DNA of 64,000 nucleotides from Candidatus Rifleibacteriota bacterium. Lineage in GTDB: Bacteria > Muiribacteriota > Ozemobacteria > Ozemobacterales > Ozemobacteraceae. Below, one piece after another: positions 1 to 8,298 of the stretch. The position numbers and the translations under genes were made by a program. Position 1 is the first letter of the stretch, and each line of letters opens with the position of its first letter. Under the pieces are notes generated by a model, which saw only the letters and a program-made list of their open reading frames with translations, was not told the DNA's origin and searched no databases. The DNA is taken from NCBI GenBank assembly GCA_012517355.1, contig JAAYVD010000071.1, forward strand, positions 1 through 64,000, in the 5' to 3' direction.

Positions 1-49
1 CGGCATCGGCGGCGGCCGGCCCGTCGCGTTCCACCGCGTTCACGTTCAT
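1..49 (-). CDS. Possible 5' end of a gene running off the left edge
   Basis: An ATG at 49 on the minus strand opens a frame without stops to the window edge, reading MNVNAVERDGPAAADA. A G-rich stretch ending GGGGGGAGGC lies directly before the ATG and could act as a ribosome binding site, although its spacing is short. Only 16 residues are visible, so no family can be named. It lies downstream of the OppD-like gene on the same strand but is separated from it by about 350 bases of repeats. Confidence 0.3.
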   Translation of the reverse strand, partial: MNVNAVERDGPAAADA

Positions 50-130
50 GCCTCCCCCCACCCACCGTCCGAGGTTCCGAAGGTTCCGGGAATTCCGACG
101 ATTCCGGGCACTTCCGCTCTATGGCCACCG

Positions 131-230
131 AATTCCGGGGACATGATACGCAACTCTGGCGAGTTGCGTATCATGTCCCCGGAATTTCCACGGAATTCGC
201 CCCGGAATTGCGTATCATGTCCCCGGAATT
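131..230. repeat. REP-like palindromic repeat block
   Basis: Two perfect 26-base inverted arms occupy 131-156 and 161-186 around a 4-base loop. A third partial copy of the same arm follows at 206-230. The shared core is GTATCATGTCCCCGGAATT. Degenerate GGAATTCC-like units flank the block on both sides (about 75-120 and 187-240). The core recurs at 8978-9000 inside the neuB gene and at 9768-9794 inside neuD. Sequences of this kind are typical of REP elements mobilised by Y1-type (RAYT) transposases. No such transposase is encoded in the window, so these copies would be non-autonomous. The rest of the interval 50-398 holds no gene I can support. Confidence 0.75.
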
Positions 231-398
231 TTCGGAATTTTTCGGCAGTCCGGCGGAGGTCCTGAATCCGGTGGATTTCCGGGACCTGGCACGGAACCCC
301 GGGAGGGAGCGTGGCTGGCTCTTGCGCCACGGCGGGAAGGTGGCCGACCGTTCTGCGGTGTCGCTTTTCCTGTCCCCGGAAGTCCCTGGCCGTCGCGC

Positions 399-1403
399 TC
401 ATCCCTGGCCGCCTCCGGACGCCCCCTCGGGAAAATGGCACCGCACCAGGCGCCCCTCGGCCGGACGGCTGGCCGAAGGCATCATCTGCCGGCACACATC
501 CCGGGCCTTCGGACACCGCGGGCCGAAAACGCAGCCGGCGGGCTTGTGGTCGGGGGCCGGCAGATGGCCGGGAATGGGCCGGGGCAGGCGCTGCTCGCGG
601 ACCAGCCGGGGCATCGCCTCCCGCAGGGCCCGCGAATACGGGTGCAGGGGCGCCTCCAGAACCGCGGCAGACGGCCCCCATTCGACCAGGAACCCCGCAT
701 ACAGGATGGCCAGCCGGTCGGCCACCGTGCGGATCACGCCCAGGTCGTGGCTGATGAAGATGAGGGAATTCCCCTCCTCCCGCACGGTCCGGCGCAGTTC
801 CTGCAGCAATTGCACCTGCAGGGCGGCGTCGAGGGCCGTGGTCGGCTCGTCGGCCACGATCAGCTCGGGGTCGGTCGCCAGCGCCATCCCCAACATCGCC
901 CGCTGCCGCATCCCCCCGCTCAACTGGTGGGGAAACGAGTCGTAGAAGGTCTCGGGGTCGGGAAAGCCCGCCCGCTGCAAGGCCCGCCGCACCCGCTGCC
1001 GCACCTCGGCCTCTCCGAGGTCGGGAAAATGCACGCCCACGCCCTCGGCCACCTGGTCATACAGCGTCATCAGCGGGTTCATGGCCGTCATCGGTTCCTG
1101 GAACACCATCGCCAGCCGCCGCCCCCGCAAGGCGCGGAAACCGGCATCGTCCAGCCCCAGCAGGTCGGTGCCGTCGAACCGCACCGCCCCTCGCTGCTCG
1201 CGGATCGCGGCCCGGGGCAACAGCCCCATCAGGCTCAGGGCGAGCACGCTCTTCCCCGACCCCGATTCTCCGGCGATGCCCATCGTCTCCCCGCGGCCGA
1301 GGGTGAAGGAGATGCCCTCCAGCACCGGAAACACCCGCCCGTCGCTCCCGGACAGGGTCAGGCCGAACTCTTCGAGGGCCAACAGCGGCCCGGAACCGGT
1401 CAT
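399..1403 (-). CDS. Oligopeptide/dipeptide ABC transporter ATP-binding protein (OppD/DppD family)
   Basis: This 334-residue protein powers peptide-type ABC import at the inner membrane. Walker A GESGSGKS is at residues 45-52, the Q-loop Gln near 102, the LSGGM signature at 161-165, Walker B ending LIVADE near 181-186, and the switch His near 219 (SHDLG). The C-terminus has the HPYSRAL and Cys-containing GCVFGPRCP segment typical of the oligo_HPY extension of OppD/DppD. I chose the ATG at 1403 because GCAGGGGG precedes it and homology begins there; the longer open frame upstream looks non-coding. It lies downstream of a peptide-binding lipoprotein gene on the same strand, separated by 391 bases of repeats. 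No permease genes are visible. Confidence 0.9.
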   Translation of the reverse strand: MTGSGPLLALEEFGLTLSGSDGRVFPVLEGISFTLGRGETMGIAGESGSGKSVLALSLMGLLPRAAIREQRGAVRFDGTDLLGLDDAGFRALRGRRLAMVFQEPMTAMNPLMTLYDQVAEGVGVHFPDLGEAEVRQRVRRALQRAGFPDPETFYDSFPHQLSGGMRQRAMLGMALATDPELIVADEPTTALDAALQVQLLQELRRTVREEGNSLIFISHDLGVIRTVADRLAILYAGFLVEWGPSAAVLEAPLHPYSRALREAMPRLVREQRLPRPIPGHLPAPDHKPAGCVFGPRCPKARDVCRQMMPSASRPAEGRLVRCHFPEGASGGGQG

Positions 1404-1794
1404 GATTGCCCCCTGCGGATACCCGCGTGCCTGCCACCCGTGTCCGGCACCAAACGTGCGCCTCGCCACGCCCTCCGGGGCGGCACGGCCATCCTGCCGA
1501 CCTCGTGTCGGCAAGCCTCCAGGCCTTGCGCGAATGGGGCCTCTCGCCTCTCTCTCTGCGGCAACCCGGAAGCCCTTCCGACCTCGCGTGGGTCGGCTTC
1601 CCGTCCCCGTACGAAACCGGGGTCCCGAAACGCCCTTCTGAAGCGGATGGCCGCCAGGCAATCCTCGTGCCGGCCAACCCCGCGGCCGCAGGGGAACCCC
1701 GACCCTCCGGCCTTCCCGGCCAGGGGTGACCGCGCGGGGAAAAGGGCTCCACCCGCGCCGGCGGCCACCCTGGCGCTCACCAGAAAACCGCCGG
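1404..1794. repeat. Intergenic region with hairpin repeats
   Basis: This gap between the OppD-like gene and the solute-binding protein gene holds no gene I can support. It carries two strong hairpins: TGCCGAC/GTCGGCA at 1495-1513 and CCGACC/GGTCGG at 1578-1596, the latter extended by GGAAG/CTTCC outside. A CCCCG/CGGGG hairpin follows near 1604. The CCGACCT core with a 7-base loop recurs at 61084-61102 at the other end of the window, which suggests a dispersed palindromic repeat family. The hairpins could also attenuate readthrough between the two transporter genes. Confidence 0.5.
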
Positions 1795-3804
1795 TCAGGG
1801 CCCGGGCGGGGCCGGTACCACGGCCGCCCCGCTCCCGACCGGAGCGTCGGCGGAGGGAGGAGCAGAAGCGGGAAGGGGGCTGGAGACGGGGGCCGGCGCG
1901 GCCGGACCGTCGCCCGGCCCGGTGGACGAGCCCCCCACCCCGGATCCGCTATCGGGGGCGGGGGCGGGAACCGCCGGAGCCGGGGCCGGGGTGGGAAGGG
2001 TCCCCGCCGGGGGAACCGCCCCCGAGGCGAGGCCGGAGGCCGGACCGCCCTTCGACCAGGTCAGCAGATCCTGTTCCGCCATCAGGCGGGTGGGATCGAC
2101 CCCTTCCAGCCGGGTGCGGAAGGCCATCACGTCGCGGGTCTGCACCAGCCAGGCCACCGGCACCTGCGCGGCCAGGATGTCCCGCACCTCCGCCAGCCGG
2201 CTGGTGGGGCTGGCCCCGGGCGGCACCCGGTCCCAGGCCTCCAGGGCCTGGTCGAGCGCGGGCGAGGTGAACCCGGTGAAGTTCAACGATTCCCCGACCG
2301 GGGGCGACGAATGCCAGAGGTTGGTCCAGCTGCGGTCGTGGGGCACCGACAGGCCGATCAGGAACGTGTCGAACTGCCCGGGCCGCAGACGCTTGCCGAT
2401 CAGGTCCGACCAGCTCAGGATCTCGACGGTGGCCTTGATCCCGACGGTCTTCAGATCGGCCGCCAGCCGGTCGGCCACGGCCTTCCGCCCGAGATTCATC
2501 TGGTTGGTGAGGATGGAGAGCGTGAAAGGCTTGTTGTCCAGGTCCCGCCATCCGTCACCGTCGGCATCGGTCAGCCCGGCCTGGGTCAGCAGGTCGGCCG
2601 GCGACGGCCCCCCTTCGGGCGCAGCCGCCGCGCTGGCGGTGAGCCGTTCCCCGCCCGGAGGGCCGGCCATGATCACGCCATCGACGGCGAGGGTGTTCAG
2701 CAGACGAGGCCGGTCGACCACCCGCGACAGCGCCTGCCGCACCGGCAGCCGGTCGAGAGGCGGCCGGCGCGTGTTGAACCCCCAGACCAGGCAGGCCGGG
2801 TTCGGGGTCCGCACGAACCGCACGTCGGGGATCCGCAGCTCCTCGAGGCGGCTGGCGATCTCGGGCGGGACGCTCATCCAGTCGAGACGACCGGCCCGGA
2901 AATCCTCCACCAGGCCCTCGACGCGCGGATGGCACCGCACCAGGATCCGCTGGAAGGGAGGCACCGACCGCCCTTCCGGCAGGGTCGCCGCCGGACCGCT
3001 GGCGACCTGGCCCGGCCAGGCCTCCAGTTCCACGAACTGGGCCCGCTCCCGGGCCACCACCCGATACGGCCCGAGCCCGACCGGGAACTGGGCGAACGGC
3101 AGGCGGGCGTCGGTCGTGCCTGACCCGGCCTCGGCCGGAGGCGGGGACGGGGTCGCCACGCGCTGGAAAGTGACGGGAAGGCGGGCCTCCTCGAGTTTCT
3201 GCCCCTCGAGCAGGTGGCTCGGCAACACGCCGACCGTCAGCAGGTCGAGGAACTGGACCGAGTTGCCGGCGAACACGACCCGCGTGCGCCGGCCCCGGTC
3301 GAGGGTCTGCACCGCGGTCACCCGCCGGGCGAGATCGGCGTAGGGGGAATTCGTTTCGCTCGCGGCAAGGATCTGCAGGGTGAACTCGAAATCGCGGGCG
3401 GCGAAGGGGGTGCCGTCGTGCCAGCGCAGGCCGGTCCGCCAGGCCCCTTCCACGATCAGGTTTCCCTGCTCGTCCTGTGTCGGCACGAAGCTGGCGAACA
3501 GGTCGGGCAGGAACCCGCCGTCGGGGCCCCGCTTCAGCGGCCCCGCGTGCACGAGGTTGGTGACCAGGCGGCCGAACTCGCCGAGCGCCAGTCCCGGCGT
3601 CAATCCCAGCGGGTCGCCGTAGACGCCGAGGCGGAGCACGCCGGCCTCGTCGGCCTGCAGGAGGGCCTGCTGGGCCGGCGGCAGGGCCCGCTCCCGGGAG
3701 CACCCCACGGCCAGGCCCATCGCCAGGCCCACGAGGCACACCAGGACCAAACGCCGGGAACGGAACGCCCGGCCTCCGCCTTCAGCGGCATTCATCTGCG
3801 ACAC
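1795..3804 (-). CDS. Peptide-type ABC transporter solute-binding lipoprotein (SBP_bac_5)
   Basis: This is a family 5 extracellular solute-binding protein of about 669 residues. A basic, hydrophobic signal peptide ends in the lipobox LAVGC with the lipidated Cys near residue 35, so the protein should be membrane anchored. The body has family hallmarks: LRLGVYGDPLGLTPG near the mature start, TGLRWHDGTPFAARDFEFTL, and VRQALSRVVDR. The last 80 or so residues are a Pro/Ala/Ser-rich tail that is not part of the family fold. The GTG at 3804 has GGAGG five bases upstream and is preferred; an in-frame ATG at 3795 is possible. It lies 50 bases downstream of the ligase/TPR gene and is probably co-transcribed with it. 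Confidence 0.87.
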   Translation of the reverse strand: MSQMNAAEGGGRAFRSRRLVLVCLVGLAMGLAVGCSRERALPPAQQALLQADEAGVLRLGVYGDPLGLTPGLALGEFGRLVTNLVHAGPLKRGPDGGFLPDLFASFVPTQDEQGNLIVEGAWRTGLRWHDGTPFAARDFEFTLQILAASETNSPYADLARRVTAVQTLDRGRRTRVVFAGNSVQFLDLLTVGVLPSHLLEGQKLEEARLPVTFQRVATPSPPPAEAGSGTTDARLPFAQFPVGLGPYRVVARERAQFVELEAWPGQVASGPAATLPEGRSVPPFQRILVRCHPRVEGLVEDFRAGRLDWMSVPPEIASRLEELRIPDVRFVRTPNPACLVWGFNTRRPPLDRLPVRQALSRVVDRPRLLNTLAVDGVIMAGPPGGERLTASAAAAPEGGPSPADLLTQAGLTDADGDGWRDLDNKPFTLSILTNQMNLGRKAVADRLAADLKTVGIKATVEILSWSDLIGKRLRPGQFDTFLIGLSVPHDRSWTNLWHSSPPVGESLNFTGFTSPALDQALEAWDRVPPGASPTSRLAEVRDILAAQVPVAWLVQTRDVMAFRTRLEGVDPTRLMAEQDLLTWSKGGPASGLASGAVPPAGTLPTPAPAPAVPAPAPDSGSGVGGSSTGPGDGPAAPAPVSSPLPASAPPSADAPVGSGAAVVPAPPGP

Positions 3805-3854
3805 GTTGTCCTCCGGTTGGGGGTGGGATGGCCAGGCCCGGTGGCCCGGCCGCC

Positions 3855-6800
3855 TCACGGGGTGGCGGGGGCGGGGGCGGCTGCCCCCGGAGCCGCGGCC
3901 GGAGCAGGCACCGCGGTGGGCGCCTGGTCAGGAGGCTGGGGAGCCGGCGTCACCGGCGACGGGGCGGGTTCTGGGTCAGGGGCGGGCGCGGCCCGGTCAG
4001 GTTGCGGCGCCGGCGGCACCGGCGACGGAGTGGGGGCAGGGTCGGCACCGGCGGCAGGATTGGCCGCGGGGGCAGGATTGGCCGCGGGGGCAGGGTCGGC
4101 ACCGGCGGCGGGATTGGCGGCTGGAGCGGGATCGGCACCGGGAGCCGGATTGGGCGCTGGCGCCGGAGCGGGTTCAGGCGCAGGCCCCGGCGCCGGGGCC
4201 GGGGACGGGCCGGCCGGCGGCATCGCCGGCAAGCTTCCCCCCAGCATGGCCTTGAGGTTTTCCTTCACCTGGGGGCTCAACGCCTTGCCCTTGAGCAGCC
4301 GCTGCACGATGGGCATGGCCTCGGCCTGCTTCCCGGCCTTGACCAGGGCATTGGCCTGGCCGAACTCCACCACCGACATCGAGGCCAGCAGGCCCTCGAT
4401 TTCGGCCTTGATCTGGGGCGGGGTCGTCTGGGCGTCGTAGGCGTCCTCCAGCAGGGGGCGGGCCTCCACCAGGCGGTTCTGCCGCACGAGGGTGATGCCC
4501 AGGTCGCGCTTGAAGATGGGATGCCCGGGTTGCAGTTCCAGCGCCCGGCGCAGGTTCGTCTCGGCCGTGGCATACTGCCCGAGGTTCGAGGCGGCGATTC
4601 CCACGACGTCCAGGATGGTCGGGTCGACTCCGCCGATGGCCTGCGACACCGAGGCCCCGATGGCGTAGGCCTCCGCCCATTTCTGCTGGTGAGCCTTGAC
4701 CACCGCCAGGACGGCGCCGGCCTGGGTCTCGAAGGCGGGGAAGGTGATGGCCCGTTCGAGGGCCTTCTCGGCCTTCTCCAGGTCGCCCAGTTCCCAGGCG
4801 ATCTTCCCGATGTAGAAGTAGTAGATCGACCGCGCGTCGCCGCAGGTCAGGAACTTCCCAAGCTCGGCCTCCTGCAGGGCTTTCATGCGGTCCTGCAGGA
4901 TGTAGTAGTAGATGTGCATCTTCCGGAAGACCACCGAGTGGTAGGTCGACCGGGCGTTGAAGTTGATGTTCTTCCAGGCCCGCTCGGCCATTTCCAGGGC
5001 TTCCTGGCCCTTCCCTTCCATCTCCAGGATGGTGGACAGTTTGAGGTAGGGGTCGCCCGGCAGCGGATCGATGGCGATGGCCTCGAGCAGGTTGGCCTTC
5101 GCCTGGCCGACGACCTCCGGTGACTGCCGCGACTGGATCATGGTCTCCGAGAGCCGCACCAGCGTGTCGGCGCGGTAGGTCTTGCGCTCGAAATGGTAGC
5201 CGAGCAGCCCGGCCGCCATGACCACCACCCCCATGGCGATGACCACACCGGGCTCGGCCTGCGCCACGTAGGCCGGCAACGGCCGCTTGAAGAATCGGGA
5301 CTCGCCGAGGGTGGGCACCAGGGCCAGCACCACCACGGCATACAGGGCGGTCTCGATGCGGTGGAAGGGGAAGTCGGGCACGGCCGCGACCAGCTGGGAC
5401 GCCATCGCGGCACCCAACCCGATCAGCAGCACGTGGTCACCCGTGAACTCGCCCATCGCCGACGCCTGGCCCCAGGCCGCGGCCTGCCCCGGGGGCCCGG
5501 TGCTGTCGGGAGTCTCGCCCATGGTCTCCGCCCGGATCGACTGGTAGATGATCCCATAGAAACGCCACAGCAGGAACAGGAAGATGCCGAGCCCGATCAG
5601 GCCCAGTTCCGAGACCAGCTGCAGCCAGTCGTTGTGCGTCTGCCGGAAGGTGACGGCCGTGAACGTCTCCTTGTTGTCGTCGTCGAAGGTGGCCGCCTCC
5701 TGCAGCGGGAAGAAATGCTTGAACGACCCGAATCCGCTGCCGACCAGCCATTTGACCGGGTTCCGGGCGAACGACTGGAAGGTCGCGTACCAGACCCAGA
5801 GCCGTTCGTAGGTGTTGCTGGTCTTGCGATCCATGGTGAAGGTGCTCTTGATCTTGTCGAGCATGTTGAACGACTTCGAGTAGGTGACCGCCACGCCGAA
5901 GCCCATTACCAGGATCCCCAGCACGCAGACGAAGAAGATGGCGTTGCGCCTGACGAACCGCCACTGCCGGTCGAGCAACACCAACATCAGGGTCATGAAG
6001 GCGATCCCCGCCAGGATGCCCAGCAGGGCCGCCCGGCACCGGGTGATGTAGAGACCGTAGAGCATCACCCCGTAGAGCCCCATCGACAGGGCTTTCATCC
6101 CGATGTTGCGATAGTAGAAGTAGAACGACAGCGGAATGAACGCCGTGAACATGGTGAAGGTGCCGAGGTAGTTGCGGTTGCCGAACGTCGACACGATCGA
6201 GGACATGGCGTAGTTCTTGTCGGCCAGTTGCGGGAACAGCGGCAGGTAGTAGGCCTTGAAGTCGATCTGCCCGTTGAAGATCTCGTCACGGGCCCAGACC
6301 CAGCCTTGGACGGCATCCCACCGGAAATACCAGTTTTCCGACTCCATGATGCCCAGGCCCGCGGTGGCGACCCCTCCCAGCACGATCGCCCACAGGATCC
6401 CTTCCATCTGCCAGCGCGTCTTGACCGTGTTCACGATGAAGGGATACAGCATCATGATCAGGAAGGTGCCGCGCAGGTCGCGGATCGCCGACATGCCGTT
6501 GTAGTTCCAGGCCACCGACAGCACCGACAGGCTGAAGAACAACGCCAGCGGAAAGTCGAGCCGCGTGCGGGCCAACCGGATCACGCCCGAATAGACGAAC
6601 CGGATGGCGAACACCACGCCCAAAAGCGCCAGCGTCTGCTTCGACCAGAACTCCTTCGGGGTCAGGAAATTCTCGGTCGTCTCCCGGTCGAACAGGAAGG
6701 GACTCTTGAGCGTGACCCAGACGACGCCCAGGAAGATGATCCAGTCGAGCACGTCGAGACTCTGCCAGGCCTGCCCCGCCGTGGCCGGCCGGAAGATGTC

Positions 6801-6911
6801 GGCCACGAACCGGAGCGGCGGGGGAAGATCGTCGAGGCTCTTGTCGTCGCCCCGGGGCCGGGACACGTACGACTCCTCCGGGGAATGGCGGGGCCGCTTC
6901 GACTTCGCCAT
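3855..6911 (-). CDS. O-antigen ligase (Wzy_C)/TPR fusion membrane protein; candidate pilin oligosaccharyltransferase
   Basis: This is a 1018-residue protein. About a dozen transmembrane segments lie between residues 50 and 590. The Wzy_C signature GSGFGSFKHFFP followed by THNDWLQLVSELGLIG has its conserved His near residue 426. Tetratricopeptide-type helices follow (about 620-890), and the final 120 residues are almost pure Pro/Ala/Gly/Asp in repeated PAPxPAP units encoded by near-identical short DNA repeats (about 3861-4225). The family includes O-antigen ligases, polymerases and PglL/TfpO-type enzymes that move lipid-linked glycans onto pilins. The start codon is one base from the stop of the upstream pseudopilin gene, so the two are translated together, which favours a pilin-directed role. 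The acceptor is inferred, not shown. Confidence 0.85.
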   Translation of the reverse strand: MAKSKRPRHSPEESYVSRPRGDDKSLDDLPPPLRFVADIFRPATAGQAWQSLDVLDWIIFLGVVWVTLKSPFLFDRETTENFLTPKEFWSKQTLALLGVVFAIRFVYSGVIRLARTRLDFPLALFFSLSVLSVAWNYNGMSAIRDLRGTFLIMMLYPFIVNTVKTRWQMEGILWAIVLGGVATAGLGIMESENWYFRWDAVQGWVWARDEIFNGQIDFKAYYLPLFPQLADKNYAMSSIVSTFGNRNYLGTFTMFTAFIPLSFYFYYRNIGMKALSMGLYGVMLYGLYITRCRAALLGILAGIAFMTLMLVLLDRQWRFVRRNAIFFVCVLGILVMGFGVAVTYSKSFNMLDKIKSTFTMDRKTSNTYERLWVWYATFQSFARNPVKWLVGSGFGSFKHFFPLQEAATFDDDNKETFTAVTFRQTHNDWLQLVSELGLIGLGIFLFLLWRFYGIIYQSIRAETMGETPDSTGPPGQAAAWGQASAMGEFTGDHVLLIGLGAAMASQLVAAVPDFPFHRIETALYAVVVLALVPTLGESRFFKRPLPAYVAQAEPGVVIAMGVVVMAAGLLGYHFERKTYRADTLVRLSETMIQSRQSPEVVGQAKANLLEAIAIDPLPGDPYLKLSTILEMEGKGQEALEMAERAWKNINFNARSTYHSVVFRKMHIYYYILQDRMKALQEAELGKFLTCGDARSIYYFYIGKIAWELGDLEKAEKALERAITFPAFETQAGAVLAVVKAHQQKWAEAYAIGASVSQAIGGVDPTILDVVGIAASNLGQYATAETNLRRALELQPGHPIFKRDLGITLVRQNRLVEARPLLEDAYDAQTTPPQIKAEIEGLLASMSVVEFGQANALVKAGKQAEAMPIVQRLLKGKALSPQVKENLKAMLGGSLPAMPPAGPSPAPAPGPAPEPAPAPAPNPAPGADPAPAANPAAGADPAPAANPAPAANPAAGADPAPTPSPVPPAPQPDRAAPAPDPEPAPSPVTPAPQPPDQAPTAVPAPAAAPGAAAPAPATP

Positions 6912-6912
6912 G

Positions 6913-7686
6913 TCAGTCGGCCTTGATCAGCACTTCGAGCCCGGGAAACTGGCCCTTGGTGCCGTTGGCCAGGCGGTTGGCGAAGTCCTGGAGGTGCACG
7001 TTCCCGGAGGCCACCCGGACTGTCGACGACCCCGGAAAGAAGGTGGTGTCGTCCGCCGTTGCGCCCATGCGCAGCCACAGCTCGGTGGAACTTCCGGTCA
7101 ACCCGTCGCTGATGAAATCGGTGGTGTCCACGTCATTGGAGAACAGCAGGTCGGTGCTGTCGGCCGGGGTGGAGGCCACCCCTCCCCCGAACAGGATGCC
7201 GCCCGTGGCGATGGGCTGCAGGAAACGCGTGAATTCCAGCCGCAGCAGGTCGTTCTGCGTGATGTGCCGGTTGTGGTCGGCATCGACCCAGGTGGCCTTG
7301 TTCAGGCTCAGGGCCGGAAGGTAATCGACGACGATGTCGTCGCGAGGGTCCTGGTGGTCGGGCCCCAACGACTTGATGGTTCCTGACCCCGGCTGCACCT
7401 CGTAGGCCCGGCCCCAGGGATCGAAGGTCAGCTGCTGCAGGTAGTTGCCCTGCAGGACGTTCAGGTCAGTGTAGCTGAACTTCTTGTCCTCGAACGTGTT
7501 GTACTTGATCAGGGCCTCTTTGATGATGTCCAGCTCGTGCTTGGCCTTGGTGATCCGGGCCTCGCGCACGTAGTTCTGGTAATAGGGAAGCGCGACCCCG
7601 ACCAGAATGGCGATGATCGCCACCACGATCAACAGTTCGATCAGCGTAAAACCTTTCCTCGTCATCATAGGGGCCGATGGTATCAT
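6913..7686 (-). CDS. Type IV prepilin-like / GspG-like pseudopilin
   Basis: This 257-residue pseudopilin has the leader MIPSAPMMTRKG followed by FTLIELLIVVAIIAIL, so a prepilin peptidase would cut after the Gly and leave Phe1 and Glu5. GspG-like features follow: the helical spine, FDPWGRAYEV, and a SLGPDH turn. The C-terminal half carries the EF-hand-like loop DADHNRHITQND and then LLRLEFTRFL, a pattern shared with the pseudopilins at 52.8-58.6 kb. The ATG at 7686 has AGGGGGG six bases upstream; the ATG pair at 7668/7665 would give a shorter leader. It is the first gene of a minus-strand unit that continues into the Wzy_C/TPR gene. Confidence 0.88.
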   Translation of the reverse strand: MIPSAPMMTRKGFTLIELLIVVAIIAILVGVALPYYQNYVREARITKAKHELDIIKEALIKYNTFEDKKFSYTDLNVLQGNYLQQLTFDPWGRAYEVQPGSGTIKSLGPDHQDPRDDIVVDYLPALSLNKATWVDADHNRHITQNDLLRLEFTRFLQPIATGGILFGGGVASTPADSTDLLFSNDVDTTDFISDGLTGSSTELWLRMGATADDTTFFPGSSTVRVASGNVHLQDFANRLANGTKGQFPGLEVLIKAD

Positions 7687-7819
7687 AGCCCGCCCCCCCT
7701 GACAAGATGGACTCCCCGCCCTTCCCCTTCCTCCTGGATGCGTCCTTGGTCCACACCCTCCTTCCCACCCCCTCACCAAACCCAAAGGAAGCGTGATCTC
7801 CCGCCAGGCTACCACCCTG

Positions 7820-8060
7820 CGCTCTCCCCTTCCCCTCTTTCTCCATTTCCCCTCTTCCTTCGTTTTCTCTTCCTTCGTTTTCTCTTCCTTCGTTTTTCTC
7901 TTCCTTCTTTTTTCCTTCCTTCTTTTTTCCTTCCTTCTTTTTTCCTTCCTTCTTCCTCCTTTGTCTTGTCTCTTCCTTCTTTTTTCCTTCCTTCTTCCTC
8001 CTTTGTCTTGTCTCTTCCTTCTTTTTTCTTCCTTCCTCCTCTTCTGACTTGCCTCTCCCT
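7820..8060 (+). repeat. Pyrimidine tract with short tandem repeats (first of two)
   Basis: About 240 bases are nearly pure C/T on the plus strand. The tract contains three copies of a CTTCCTTCGTTTTCT unit, four of a CCTTCCTTCTTTTTT unit, and a roughly 43-base block repeated twice around 7935-8015. The frames open across it are low-complexity Phe/Leu/Ser runs and are not genes. It lies in the 612-base gap between the divergent pseudopilin and neuB genes. Mirror-symmetric polypurine/polypyrimidine DNA can form triplex (H-DNA) and is prone to length change. Confidence 0.85.
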
Positions 8061-8298
8061 CCTTGTTTCCTCTTTATCCGGTTTTCTCATCCATCCTGAT
8101 TTCCTTTCCCCTCACCTTGCCCCCCAGTTGCGACATTCCCTCCTCACCCCGGAATCATGGCGACGCCCTCCCCCGTTCCCCTTCGCCTTGATTTCCCTCC
8201 CCCAATGACGGAAAATGGAACCACCAGGGAATGCCCACAGCGGCGCCCCTCGCCTTTCCCCTGGCGTTCGACTTCCACGACGGAACAGGGAGCCCCAC

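Noticed and set aside
435-2270. Long plus-strand open frame opposite the OppD-like and solute-binding protein genes
   Set aside because: High GC keeps antisense frames open. The translation is low-complexity Arg/Pro/Gly/His without motifs, while the opposite strand encodes clear families.
5193-6926. 577-codon plus-strand frame opposite the Wzy_C/TPR gene
   Set aside because: Composition is His/Gln/Arg/Gly-rich without hydrophobic or motif structure; the minus strand has clear transmembrane and Wzy_C motifs.
7537-8208. Plus-strand frame through the pyrimidine tract
   Set aside because: It translates to Phe/Leu/Ser/Pro repeats produced by CTTCCTTC units and overlaps the pseudopilin 5' end on the other strand.
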